A stretch of DNA of 64,000 nucleotides from Harmothoe impar. Lineage: Eukaryota; Annelida; Polychaeta; Phyllodocida; Polynoidae. The stretch covers positions 32,883,570 to 32,947,569 of the forward strand of contig OX381705.1 of NCBI GenBank assembly GCA_947462335.1, in the 5' to 3' direction. Shown one piece after another: positions 43,868-55,977 of the stretch. A program made the position numbers and the translations under genes. Every line of letters begins with the position of its first letter. Position 1 is the first letter of the stretch. The notes under the pieces were generated by a model. It was given only the letters and a program-made list of their open reading frames with translations. It made no database searches and was not told where the DNA came from.

Positions 43868-45663
43868 CTTACTGTGTGAGTCAGGCCTCAGCATACTGAC
43901 AAACATCTACCCCTCAAGCCTCACCACGTGAGTCAGGCCTAAAAATACTGAGAGGCATCTGCCCCTCAAGCCTCACCACGTGAGTCAGGCCTCAAAATAC
44001 TGATAAGCATCTACCCCTCAAGCCCCACCACGTGAGTCAGGCCTTAGCATACTGACAAACATCTACCCCTCAAACCTCACCATGTGAGTCAGGCCTCAAA
44101 ATACTGACAAGCATCTGCCCCTCAAGCCTCACCATGTGAGTCAGGCCTCAAAATACTGACAAGCATCTACCCCTCAAGCCCCGCCACGTGAGTCAGGCCT
44201 CAGCATACTGAAAAGCATCTGCCCCTCAAGCCTCACCAGATGAGTCAGGCCTCAGCATACTGACAAACATCTACCCCTCAAGCCTCACCACGTGAGTCAG
44301 GCCTAAAAATACTGACAGGCATCTGCCCCTCAAGCCTCACCACGTGAGCCAGGCCTCAAAATACTGATAAGCATCTACCCCTCAAGCCCCACCACGTGAG
44401 TCAGGCCTCAAAATACTGACAAGCATCTGCCCCTCAAGCCTCACCATGTGAGTCAGGCCTCAGCATACTGACAAACATCTACCCCTCAAACCTCACCACT
44501 TGAGTCAGGCCTCAAAATACTGACAAGCATCTGCCCCTCAAGCCTCACCACGTGAGTCAGGCCTCAAAATACTGACAAGCATCTGCCCCTCAAGCCCCAC
44601 CATGTGAGTCAGGCCTCACCATACTGAAAAGCATCTGCCCCTCAAGCCTCACCAGATGAGTCAGGCCTCAGCATACTGACAAACATCTACCCCTCAAGCC
44701 TCACCACGTGAGTCAGGCCTCAAAATACTGACAAGCATCTACCCCTCAAGCCCCACCACGTGAGTCAGGCCTCAGCATACTGACAAGCATCTGCCCCTCA
44801 AGCCTCACCACGTGAGTCAGGCCTCAAAATACTGACAAGCATCTACCCCTCAAGCCCCGCCACGTGAGTCAGGCCTCAGCATACTGACAAGCATCTGCCC
44901 CTCAAGCCTCACCAGATGAGTCAGGCCTCAGCATACTGACAAACATCTACCCCTCAAGCCTCACCACGTGAGTCAGGCCTAAAAATATTGACAGGCATCT
45001 GCCCCTCAAGCCTTACCACGTGAGTCAGGCCTCAAAATACTGATAAGCATCTACCCCTCAAGCCCCACCACGTGAGTCAGGCCTCAAAATACTGACAAGC
45101 ATCTGCCCCTCAAGCCTCACCACGTGAGTCAGGCCTCAGCATACTGACAAACATCTACCCCTCAAACCTCACCACTTGAGTCAGGCCTCAAAATACTGAC
45201 AAGCATCTGCCCCTCAAGCCTCACCACGTGAGTCAGGCCTCAAAATACTGACAAGCATCTGCCCCTCAAGCCCCACCATGTGAGTCAGGCCTCACCATAC
45301 TGAAAAGCGTCTGCCCCTCAAGCCTTACCAGATGAGTCAGGCCTCAGCATACTGACAAACATCTACCCCTCAAGCCTCACCACGTGAGTCAGGCCTCAAA
45401 ATACTGACAAGCATCTACCCCTCAAGCCCCACCACGTGAGTCAGGCCTCAGCATACTGACAAGCATCTGCCCCTCAAGCCTCACCAGATGAGTCAGGCCT
45501 CAGCATACTGACAAACATCTACCCCTCAAGCCTCACCACGTGAGTCAGGCCTCAAAATACTGACAAGCATCTACCCCTCAAGCCCCACCACGTGAGTCAG
45601 GCCTCAGCATACTGACAAGCATCTGCCCCTCAAGCCTCACCGCGTGGGTCAGGCCTCAGGACA
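43868..45663 (+). repeat. 52-bp tandem array, 35 units, no indels
   Basis: The landmark TGAGTCAGG (or variant) recurs from 43877 to 45645, exactly 34 x 52 bp, so not one unit has gained or lost a base. Consensus landmarks are ACCACGTGAGTCAGGCCTC, AATACTGACAAGCATC and CCCCTCAAGCC. Most units carry CACGTG (E-box) overlapping TGAGTCA (AP-1/TRE). Variant units have CATGTG, CAGATG or CACTTG. The CAGATG units at 44236, 44652, 44912, 45328 and 45484 are spaced 8, 5, 8 and 3 units apart, showing a 13-unit (676-bp) higher-order period. It is not a CRISPR array because there are no distinct spacers. Confidence 0.95.
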
Positions 45664-45885
45664 CTGACAAACACACTCTCAGAAAGCATCCTCACCTGAA
45701 AGCCAGCCAGTGCCTGACTTTCAGGTGAGGGTGCTTTTGGCGACAATGACGCTCACTTTTCTGAGGGTGCATCTACCCCTCAAGCCTCACCACGTGAGTC
45801 AGGCCTCAGAATACTGACAAACATCTACCTATCTCAGACCTCACCACGTGAGTCAGGCTGATATTAGAATACTGACAAACATGTT
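45664..45885 (+). repeat. Hairpin interruption and last units of the 52-bp array
   Basis: An inserted block folds into a hairpin with arms 45683-45702 and 45718-45737 (AAAGCATCCTCACCTGAAAG against its complement, 19 of 20). It includes TGAGGGTGCTTTTGGCGACA, shared with 37516-37535. Two further, more diverged units follow at about 45795 and 45849. Confidence 0.75.
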
Positions 45886-46797
45886 TTTGTCCCAAATCTG
45901 ATCGACATCATTTGGCTCTGTGCGCATCCTCTGCATGGTTTATATCGCTTGTATATAAAGTATCATGAAGAAAATAAGCAATGAAGTTCCCGTGACAGTC
46001 ATGAAAAGGGAACTGTAGGCATTAATATAGCCAGATAGCAGTAAAAGCAGTATCCTGTAGCCTTGATATGTGAGCAATATATTATGTAGATATAGCGATA
46101 TGTATGTACTGATCAGACATTAATTTGAGGTTGAGATTCACACGCTTGAGGTTGCTGGGGAATGGATTTCTGAGGAGAATGTCTTCATGTCTATTCCCCA
46201 ACATACACATAAAAACTTGAAGATCAATTACTCCTGTGGACATATTATCTCCAAAGGTGCTCATTGAGTTAAAACCGGTCTGTTGCAATATGTGGTTGTC
46301 GATAAAATTACACACTTTCCAGACACGTGGTCCCATCTCCAATTCAGAACAAAATCCCTTGTTATTGCCAATAAAATTAATAGTAATTAATAATAATGAC
46401 CAAAAGACGACTCTTCAGAGGCGCATCCTTTGTATTTGGAAATCAGATTGAATCCAGGTCGACACTCTGGGACTGTAAAATGCATGATAAATGGCGTAAT
46501 GAATCTGGCGCCCTTGTCATCCTGTGTTTGGTACCTGGGTACCAGCGGGAAATCTGCGTAACAGTTGTTTGACTGGGAGAGGATATTTTATCTGGTCTCA
46601 ACAATTCAGGAGGAAACCACCAGTACAGTCCATTACAAAGCATGCATGTATTTCCTTCCGGATCTCAAAAGAAGTTACATTTTCACACTGCAAACGTATC
46701 CTGACCTGTGTTAATGGAAATCTCTGGTAACCAGCACTATAGCCTTGGGCTTTGCTGGGTTTGGGTAGCGAGATACCCCATGGTTTGAGCAATCTCT
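45886..46797. other. Non-coding stretch, no gene supported
   Basis: No supported gene; short frames only. Confidence 0.45.
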
Positions 46798-47108
46798 ACT
46801 GGTACTCTCGTTCCCAAATCCTTCCGAAGGAAGGCTCTGGTAACTGCCAAATGACCTTGAACTTTGGATTTTGCTGGGTCTGGGCAACCCCTGCTGGTAG
46901 GCTGGAACCAGCGAACAGGAACAGGAAATGGAACCAGAATGTATGATGGTAGTTTTAGGTAGATTTACCATCAGCCTTTCTGGTTCCATTTCCTGTTCCT
47001 GTTCGCTGGTTCCAAGCTACCAGCAGGGGTTACCCAGAACCAGCAAAATCCCAACATTTGGCAGTTACCAGAGCCTTCCTTCGGAGGGATTTGGGAACGA
47101 GAGTATCT
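46798..47108. mobile_element. Hairpin (foldback) MITE
   Basis: Arms of about 130-140 bp (46803-46939 and 46978-47105) pair almost throughout, and a further GATGGTA/TACCATC pair closes the 40-bp centre. The outer ends read TACTCTCGTTCCCAAATCC and its complement. The right arm lacks a short piece present in the left (CCTTGAACTTTGGA region). No frame spans it meaningfully. Confidence 0.82.
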
Positions 47109-49454
47109 CTACTGGTAGCTTGGAATAAGTAGCCACATCCAGCCCTAATGACTGGTTCTTTTGACCCACACTAGGGGGCATATCACAAGTGGCCCTTGGA
47201 TGGTGGGCACTGGCTAGGAATAAGTCACTTTAAACAGTAAATAATCAAGCTCAATGTCATAGTGGTGGTTACCTGTAGAGCCAATGAGGGTAATACTAAC
47301 AGTCCATATGTTGACTATGACCTCCTTGATGAATTAGAGTTGATGTTGGTAGCCTGGTCGTCATGTCCTGGACCCACGAGGGATGTCTTATTGGGTCGGT
47401 TATGTTAGAGTATACGATGGTTTCAACATGCATGACCCCTGTTATACACAGAGGCCACATGAAGTAGCACAGCTGTAGTAAACACTGTCTACTGGGTTCT
47501 AATCGACTGTTCTAAACACAATCTATATAGAAAATGTATGACTCAATCTGCAGAAAAGAAAGTTTACCCCACCCCAGCCGCCCCAGCCCACAGATGCACA
47601 CCTTCCTCTCTTGGAATGACTCCCAACATGATGCTATATCACATTTGTAGCCAGGCCTGAGACGCACTAATCAGGTAACAGTCGGGTAGATGGAGTAATC
47701 TGACACTACAACAGGACAAGCTGACGGGTGGCTCAGCACTGCATACAGGGTTTCTGCAGCAACGATTTTGTTACTTCGTGTTAATACAGTACTGCATTAA
47801 ACTAGACCTGTATCTGAAGTACTCTGGTATACATGGTCCATATAGAGGACTACCAGGAATAACATGTGTAATCATTAGCTGACAGCTTGGTAAGGAAAGA
47901 GGATGGTGCATCTCTGTGCTCCTTTCAGGATGGTAGGGTACAGGGAAGTATAGGAAGAGGCCCTGTAGAATGTCACTATTATCATGTTTTGACCCCCAAT
48001 ACAGTAGTAAGTACACGGAAATGCACAGCAAATCTAAATGGGGTGAGGAGATGGATGCACCCCTCCGTCTAGGCTACTAAAGTGATTGCCCGTTTCCTTG
48101 CTTTCTGATTGGGTATCCAGCGCCATACACTTTCCTTTGGATTTGGGTTTTGGGAATTAGATTAAGATGTTTGACACGTTGCCACCTGCTTAAGTGGAAG
48201 GGGCTAAATCTATCCAGGCCCCTCCTCTATGGTTTGGGGTAGGGGCTGCCCCCCCCCCTACATGCACCACTGTCCCGGGAGCACACCCTCTTCATCCTAA
48301 CAGGAGGCGTTGTTCTTCCTAAACTACATGTACCCCCATTTGTCGTAGCCATCTATATCTCGACATCTACATCTAGACATGGTATAGTATGGTGATTTCC
48401 AATTTAAAATTCTTTCAGGCATATTCAGGCACCTACAAGCCAGTTTAAACAATTATAATATGCTTTGAGCAATGGGGTATCTATATTCATATCGCATATT
48501 AATGTTTCGTGCTTTCGTGAATATATATACCTCACTACTTTCACTTAAAAGCGATAGATACCAAAATAATCCAATTGCGAAACAATCTATTTCTCTGACC
48601 GCCCCCCCCCCCCGCCCCCCTCAATGCCAGACTTAAGTTGGAATGCACCATATGCTACGTGCCTTCCTTGTCTGTCCTCTTCTGGAGGTCTATGATACGG
48701 TTATACCAAGTGCAAACCCATGTCAGGCTTTAAGGGCTTTCAATAGTATTTTCATTGTGCATTATACCGGGTATCTTCTGTAATAGCCGCGTCAAAACAG
48801 TCTCTGTACAATGAATGCATCACAGTTCACGACTTGAGGTGATCACCATGATGACCTAAGTTGATGGCTTTGAGGATATAATTGTACCACTAGTAACTAG
48901 AGGGGCCTAATAATGTAATATGCAGTACCTACTGCAGGTGATCTACTGATTAATAGATTAACTAATTTTGATCATAGGTGTTGATAACGTGGGGGATATG
49001 AAGACTCAAGAATACTTGGAACATTAGAAATTTAGAGATAGAACAAAATTATGACAAAATGATCAAAGGAAGAGGTATGTGTAAACATAGACATTTCATT
49101 TGTCTCTGATATGATAGGCACAATTGTGAGGAGTGGCTTTTATTTGTTATACCCACAATATAACCTTATTGTATCTATGATTACGGCTATAAACTGCTCT
49201 CACATGCGTCTTGATGATGGCAGGAGGGAGGAATTAAGTTTGAATTATACCTTGTTATACAGAAAAAGATATTAGTCCACAAAGAAGTGTCTAGGTGATG
49301 ACATATGGTATGTGTGGGTGGTCACCATAATCACCCTGGGTGATCAACATGACCACCCTGGGTGATCACATATGACCACCTAGTAAGCATTAGTGTACAC
49401 TCCCACATCACCATCACTGTAAACCGAAGTAGTGAACACTTGAGACCCCCATTG

Positions 49455-49595
49455 GGTTTGCAGTGCAAATGTGGGCAAGCTCAGCTTTCCCATATAAAAC
49501 ACATAATCATGGGGCCGACCACACAGTGGTTATCATGTAGCAACTGTTACACTGGTTTCTACATGTGCCCCAGTGTTTGGTGTCATGCACACTAA
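49455..49595 (+). other. Cys-rich segment, possible zinc-ribbon/C2H2-like remnant
   Basis: The frame reads LQCKCGQAQLSHIKHI ... WLSCSNCYTGFYMCPSVWC before TAA at 49593. The pattern C-x-C ... C-x-x-C ... C-x4-C resembles a zinc-binding unit. No splice border is convincing. Confidence 0.25.
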
Positions 49596-50060
49596 ACAAC
49601 AGAAAAAAAGGCTTCCCATGTCACTGTTGCAACCAATCCGACACAATCCCTGAAATCAGGCACAAATACGGGTTGGTAACATTTAAAACCGTTGGGTATC
49701 ATCCATCTCACATCGCTGTTATCAAGCCGAAAAGTTAGTTATTCCTGTGACAGAATCCGAAAGGGACACCAGTATTGTGACACGTTTGGCTTCATATCGT
49801 TTCCCAAACAGAATACAGTGGGAGCGGAATAGTTATTTTCTTTGATGTCACTTTTCAAGAAGTAAAAACCCTTAACTGCGTATAGCTGACGACAGGCATT
49901 GTCAGTGTGTGGAACAGAATCAGCCAGTTAGGTTCAAAGCTGCCCATGCGCGTTTGACAGATCATGCAATCCTGTAATGAATTGTTGAGAACTGCTTAGG
50001 GAAAAAGTTTGAGGAGACAAAGCCTCTCGGCAAGTGATCCTTTGATGGCCAGTGTTTTGT

Positions 50061-50200
50061 TTATGAAAGTGAACACTCTCCTTCTGGGCAAAAGAAGTAC
50101 TGCCAGTCGTTTTTCTTAAGCCACTGGCAATGATAAGATCCCGATCTTTTCAGATGCTGCAAGGTAGGCCCACAGGAGTGACAGAACGTCTGAGGAACTA
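50061..50200 (-). other. Cys-rich segment, inverted counterpart
   Basis: The minus-strand frame reads QTFCHSCGPTLQHLKRSG ... CQWLKKNDWQYFFCPEGEC. It shares with the segment at 49455 the order C-x(1,2)-C-G ... L-x-H-[IL]-K ... W ... F-x-CP-x-x-x-C. Either a diverged inverted duplication or remnants of one repeat family. Confidence 0.25.
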
Positions 50201-51264
50201 GAATGTGCAGTCCTGCATTTCTGTGACCTCTGCTGGCTTCAGAGGGTCTTCCCCCAAAATATGGCGCCATCTAGTTTGTGCAGTTGACAGTAGCGCCGTC
50301 GTCATGTGTTGTGTTGGGATGATGGGGGTGGACGGGGTTGATCCGCCAGATACAGATGATGGGCCTGATTACGTCTCATTTCTATCTCTTTGATCATCTC
50401 GGTCCTTTATTTGTTATCGATGAATCATGACGCCTCATGCAAATGCCTTTCCAACTTGTCACAATGTTAAAAGCGAACGGTGGATATAAATTGCCCCAGT
50501 GGTGGGTGTGGGCCTGCTTGTTTCTGCAGGGATCTGTGTGTCTGGGAAAGTAGAGAATTCAAAGATTTAAAACTGACATAAAAAGTTGGGGTATAATATT
50601 CTGCATCTTTGTAAACAGGCTCCATGTTGGAGTCTAGTGGTAACATCTCCACCCTTTTTTGAGAACTTTAACTAAATTCCAGAAAACTGATAAATAAACT
50701 ACAAGAAACGTTTTTATAAAGCAGCAGTTGATAGAAAAACACCATCACTTCCATCTGTAGTTATACACCAACTACAATGTAATTATAGTATTCTTTATTG
50801 GTAAGGGTTTGATTGCAATGGACGCCTTACAGGCAGTGCAACAGCCCGGTGCTGCCACCTGAAGTTTTGGGAGCTGGGGATTTCAAGACGAGATCTCAGC
50901 CCAGGTCCTTAGGACTGGAGGTTTCATCCCGAGGACTCGGGGTTCATGTCTACATGACTTTCTGATAGTAGTAGTGCCTGTAATACGGTTATATAATCAA
51001 TTCAGTGCGATGAAGGTCTATCGTATATCCACATGACTAATCATGGGTATACGGATTTAAGACTTCTCTAAGACTTCCTCACCAGATCTCAGGTCCAGAG
51101 GACGTCACATCAAGCCTCCTGGACTCTACATCAAGTAGTTATTGGGTTATTTTGATAGGTGTGTGCACACATTATAGTGATATCATGACATGATGCCCAT
51201 ACGTTCCCACTCTTGATACTCAGGCCTTTGAAACATAAATCCATATGGGTCGAGGGAAATTGGG

Positions 51265-51475
51265 TACTGTAAACGTATATTATTTCGCGCTGTACTTATT
51301 TTCGCGATTTTCGCGGATTTTCAAAATCGCGAAAATATGTACAGCGCAAATATTTATCCAATATAGTCCTATAACTAATATACACCAAAATCCGCGAATT
51401 CAAGTACACGTGAACATGTACTTTCTAGGAAAATCGCGAAAATATACATGCGCAGAAATATGTACGTTTACAGTA
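51265..51475. mobile_element. 211-bp MITE with TTTCGCG hairpins
   Basis: The outer ends TACTGTAAACGTA and TACGTTTACAGTA are perfect 13-bp inverted repeats. Inside, GCGCTGTACTTATTTTCGCG (from 51288) pairs with its complement up to about 51346, and further TCGCGAAAATAT copies follow. No coding capacity. Confidence 0.8.
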
Positions 51476-51689
51476 ATAGGATCTAGAAAAATGGTCACAA
51501 TCCTGTTTTTGGCAGGGGAATATAATTTGTTATAACCACTAAAGACGATGACTTAAGCAGGTGTATATCAGCACATTCAATATTATGATACTGATGTCTA
51601 TTTGTTAGAATTATGGGTTTGGAGTGCATGTCCGTGACGAATTTGTGAATAGCTGAAACTGCTTCTATGACTATAACAACGACTTTTTG

Positions 51690-51840
51690 TCTAGATCCTG
51701 GCGTCAGGAGATTAACAGCAGTGTCTCCTGCTCAGAGCAGCTCATGAATATTCAGTTCGGGAGGTGTGTCCAGGGAGGCTGGACGGCTGACAGAACAGCC
51801 TCCATGCTCGGTGCATCTTTAATTAATTACTAGTCACACT
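51690..51840. promoter_or_regulatory. Candidate regulatory island
   Basis: A dense, non-repetitive block with ATGAATATTCA (POU-like) and TTTAATTAATTACTAG (homeodomain-like) motifs and no frame. Status as an enhancer is inference. Confidence 0.25.
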
Positions 51841-52351
51841 TAGGACAAGAAGGGATATTCCTAATTCCTCTAGATGTGTCCAGGGAGAGTGAAAGCAGAT
51901 TGTTGAGATCCCCTTGCAGTCTATTCCACCAGGCCAGGCCATCCATAAGGCTTTAGACGTACAATAAACATTAAATATAAAAACGATAGACATTGAATGA
52001 TTGTGAAGGTGTACATTAACGTGTTTATAGCTGTAGGTTGTATGATAACATCGTGACATCATTTGTTGGCTGCTTCCCACCAGATGCCCGCTTCTGATAA
52101 GGAATAAACATATTATTTGTATGTTTAGTGTGGATTGTGTCCATTGTTGTCCCTCACATGTATACTTACTCAATCATTTGACAACCCATTATATCAGTTC
52201 GTTTCAGACTCCTCACGTGAGCAGCCAAATAACAATTAATCGTCTAGATTACCTTCTTTATGAAGGATACTTGGGATGTTCCTGCGGAATAACCAACCTC
52301 TCATATGAATGCCCATCCCTCTGATATATGATACATCTGTTATATTTACAG

Positions 52352-52408
52352 GTAGAAATGGTGCAAACTGCAGCAGCTAAAGTAGCCGACCCTGGGGCTG
52401 ATGCCAAG
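52352..52408 (+). CDS. Candidate short exon, unrecognised
   Basis: TATATTTACAG precedes and GTAGAT follows 57 nt that read VEMVQTAAAKVADPGADAK in phase 0. A second GC-rich frame follows at 52448-52678 (ending ...PRGGPGAT and TGA at 52676), in which a donor-like CAG|GTAACC lies at about 52588. No domain is recognised and the pieces are not proven to be joined; could be chance. Confidence 0.22.
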
Positions 52409-52689
52409 GTAGATGGGAAACTATGACAACGCCCGTGGGTCATTGCCTTGCACACCAGTGCTGGTCATCCAGGCACCTATGTAGTCCTGCTGTGTCAAGT
52501 AACTCCTCTCCTATTGTTGCTATCGAATACCACACCCTGTCTGGAGGAGGCACCACCACAGCACGATGCCGCCCCAAGAGGTGTTCAGGTAACCCGGCAG
52601 GGGCCAGCACCTGATACCGCCTCAACATGCAGAGAGGTGAACAGCAGCATACCGAGGGGTGGTCCTGGTGCTACGTGATTACCTCCCAG

Positions 52690-52812
52690 CTAACCAAAAA
52701 ACGTTGTTATACGTCAAACTAACGTTTTAAACGTTATATAACGTTTTGCCATAGTAAGGTACATTAGAGAAACGTTATATAACGTTATAAAATATTGAAT
52801 AACGTTTTCTTT
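52690..52812. repeat. AACGTT palindrome cluster
   Basis: AACGTT or ACGTT occurs about seven times in 120 bp. Two perfect palindromes are included, AAACGTTATATAACGTTT at 52729-52746 and AACGTTATATAACGTT at 52771-52786. The start (CCAGCTAACCAAAAAACG) looks like the end of a small MITE family. Confidence 0.6.
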
Positions 52813-55648
52813 TGTTTACTTGGCTGTCCTGTGGCTACAATAGTGTGGACTATCTGATTTACCATGTGTTTATTGGGATGAACCGTGTTCATGGGTTATG
52901 GTCCGTAATCTGAACATCAAGACAGTGGTGCAATTTAGGATGGGTGTCTTCATTAGCCTAAACAGGTCTTGATCCCACAAAAGTGACCTTAACGTGGGTA
53001 ACCCCAAAGGGGGGGGGGCTTAACTTGGACTTAATTAATAGCGAGCTGAATGTTATGAAAGGATAATGATTATATTGCTCTTGTAAAATAACTACAGCAG
53101 TCTTATTACCGAGAGACCTAGGGTTGATTCACCTGGAGTCGGACAAATACATTAAGACGCGTACGGACACTTGCTTTTATGGTGATAATAAGCGTGTTAA
53201 ACTCTTTATTTGTGAATAAACGTTAAGTCAAGTGTGTGTTTTTTTTCAAACTAGATATTTATTGGAAATAAATAACTTCAAATGTCACTGTCCGTCTTAG
53301 TGTATGTGTCCAACTCATGGTTGATTATAGATGCTTTAATGTTTTATATCTGTGCAAAAAAGAATAAGATATGAGATATCATAGTACCTTACAGAATATT
53401 GCTCATCAATGTGTGCATAATTGAATAAAGATGGAGCTTGAATCTAGTGTACGCTCTGCACACAGGTGCCAGCATGTGTGTTGTGATAATTGCCATATTT
53501 TTATAAATGGTCAGGCAACATTCAAGGGACCCACTGCACAGGCATTTTAGTCCAGGAATATTTCTGACAGACGGTTAATATTTCAACATATGACTTAGGG
53601 CGTCACCATGGATATCCCCATGCCAAAATTGAGAATTGGCCAGCGCGACAGTGTGGATATCGTTGATTCGTTTTTAAACCCAACTCATAGCGTTGGGCAG
53701 GCGCACAATGACGTTCATAGGCTTCACCAATGTGGATACAAACTCTAAAGCTCATTTGTTACATTAACTCACAAATGGCTTTATCTAAAAACACTATTCA
53801 TATATAGCGATCCAATCCGAAAAAGCCTTTAATATTCTACATACATGTATATGTTACATAAAAAGGCATAAAAAGATATGACACTAATGCACCGTTGTAC
53901 ATGCAGGGTTCACTTAATTTTAAACCGTCAGATCAACATGCTGGCAATATCTAGTTCTATTGTATAAGTATTTATCATTATAATATTGTAAGGTTTATGG
54001 TCGGAACATATGGATTACTTAAAGTGTATACTGTCCAAAACATATAATTACATATGTACATTCAAATATTTTCACCCATTACCATTAGTGTACCTGAATC
54101 TTTCAATAATATGATGCTATTTCGCGTATTATGTTATTATGTCAATAATGGCTGTGCCCACAATGTACCATCACGAATCATTATAGAGCATTAAAACTAT
54201 ATTATCGATAAACTTTATAATTATTTATGTGTACAGTTTGTGTTTATATAAATGATTTGGCGAGTAAAATGAAATAATATTATTAAATATATGTAGTTTG
54301 TTATTTCATAATTTGGTCGTAACATCAGATGATTACACTATGTCTACAGTTATCTGTTCATGATCCTCTCCATTTGCATTACACGTATATATACCAAAAT
54401 AATGCGAGCTAAGCGCATTTGTTAAAATGTCAAAACTATTACTATAGATTTCGTGATAATCTCGTAACTTTTAGGGCTGGATAGTCTAAAAAGGTTTAAT
54501 GGTCTCAAAACCCTGACAGATAGTCTCAGTGTATAGTCTAAAAAAATCTTTAGATTATCTGTCATCCCTCAGGCTAGATAGCCTCAACATTATAAGTCAC
54601 AAAATTGCCACAATTATGAGTATTCGATTAAGACGCCATACATGGGTCGCCTCAGGTGTAAAAGGAGGTGCCAAATTATTGTCTTACAAGGCTCTGATGA
54701 TGATAAGATTAGCTGTCAATGGTGTATTGCATGACATTGGTGCTACTTACATGTAGCATTGTTTATGGGACTCGTTAAATTAAGAGTATTGCAGATAGAG
54801 CAATCCACGCCCATGGGGCACACCTCCGACACGCTCCTCCTTTTACCATTTACCCCTCCAACAGACAGCATCACAATACCCCTGGCCATCAGCATTGCTG
54901 CACAAACTGCAGGCACCACCAGCTAGTCCTACACCACCCCGCTGTGTGGCATACTCAGGACATGATGACATTTAGGAACTAGGCAGGTAAAACCGCTCTA
55001 CCAGAGACTTCCTGGCCGGCCCAGGGCTTCATTCTGTGACGGCGGCCCGACCAGAAGGCTCGCCAAATGATCGACGACTCGTGCACTGACTTGGGTTTGT
55101 ACGCCATTCATTATTCACCCTGCCATGGAGTTTTTACCCATCGTTTGTGGTCATTAGGATGGGTAGTTAATGTAGTTGGGTGGGTATGGGTAGGATTTAG
55201 ATGTGTAATCAGTAAAAGATAACAATGTGGACTAGTTCTCTTTTGTTGTTACATGTGAAATGGCCATTGTTAGAGATGGTCCAACATCAACAGTGTGTAC
55301 ACACTTCATAATTATATAATATAAGGCTGCGACTACCCGAGGCACATTCTGATAAAAGTTCAGAGCTTTCTGAATTCATTTATTTTATTACGTAATTGAT
55401 ACAGGCCAGAGACACACATAACGTATAATAAGAGATTGTAGAATTCTAATGACCTGACCCTGTCTATAGAAAGCTGGAGTGAGATTTCAAACAAGTTTAC
55501 TGTGTTTCATGACTCGTAAACTTTTAATATTCAGCAGTAGAAGTGTATAATACCATTACACAGCACACTGACTGCATTATATGTGTTCACATACTGCACA
55601 AACAGACACAACATGCAAAGGTGTAGTAATATATTTTGTTAAGAACCT
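52813..55648. other. AT-rich non-coding stretch, no gene supported
   Basis: No supported gene. A GC-richer block at 55000-55140 is non-repetitive and could be regulatory. Confidence 0.45.
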
Positions 55649-55652
55649 ATAG

Positions 55653-55973
55653 GGCTCAGTCTCATGAGTTTGTAACAGTTGAAACGTCTTTGACCGAGTG
55701 TCGTCTTTGACCGGTGTAGTATTTGACCGGGTGTCGTCTTTGACTGGGTATCTAGAAAAGATTTTTTTTCCATTTTTTTTAAATATCATATATGTATACG
55801 ATGTAATGTACTTGGTGGGACTTTTTATTATACAATAAATTACCCAATCTCTTTACTATTATAGTACTTTAACCCTACCCGGTCAAAGACTACACCGGTC
55901 AAAGACGACTCCCGGTCAAAGACGACTCCCGGTCAAAGACGTTTCAAGTGTTACAAACTCATGAGACTGAGCC
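55653..55973. mobile_element. 321-bp foldback MITE with ATAG target duplication
   Basis: ATAG at 55649-55652 and 55974-55977 flanks ends GGCTCAGTCTCATGAGTTTG and its complement. The arms (about 95-100 bp each) carry three to four tandem GTCTTTGACCGG words each, inverted between arms. The interior is AT-rich and non-coding. The word repeats inside the arms differ in number and order, so the arms have evolved partly by repeat turnover. Confidence 0.85.
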
Positions 55974-55977
55974 ATAG

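Larger units (their letters stand above)
47109..51264. other. Non-coding stretch with a few suggestive islands
   Basis: No complete gene. Islands worth noting: GGTGATCA/CACCCTGG short repeats at 49320-49380; two Cys-rich segments in opposite orientation at 49455-49595 (+) and 50061-50200 (-), listed separately; and a perfect octamer ATGCAAAT near 50437-50444. G/C runs at about 48250 and 48602-48620. Confidence 0.4.

Noticed and set aside
43868..45663. CRISPR-like array
   Set aside because: Units are contiguous and near identical, without unique spacers; animal DNA context.
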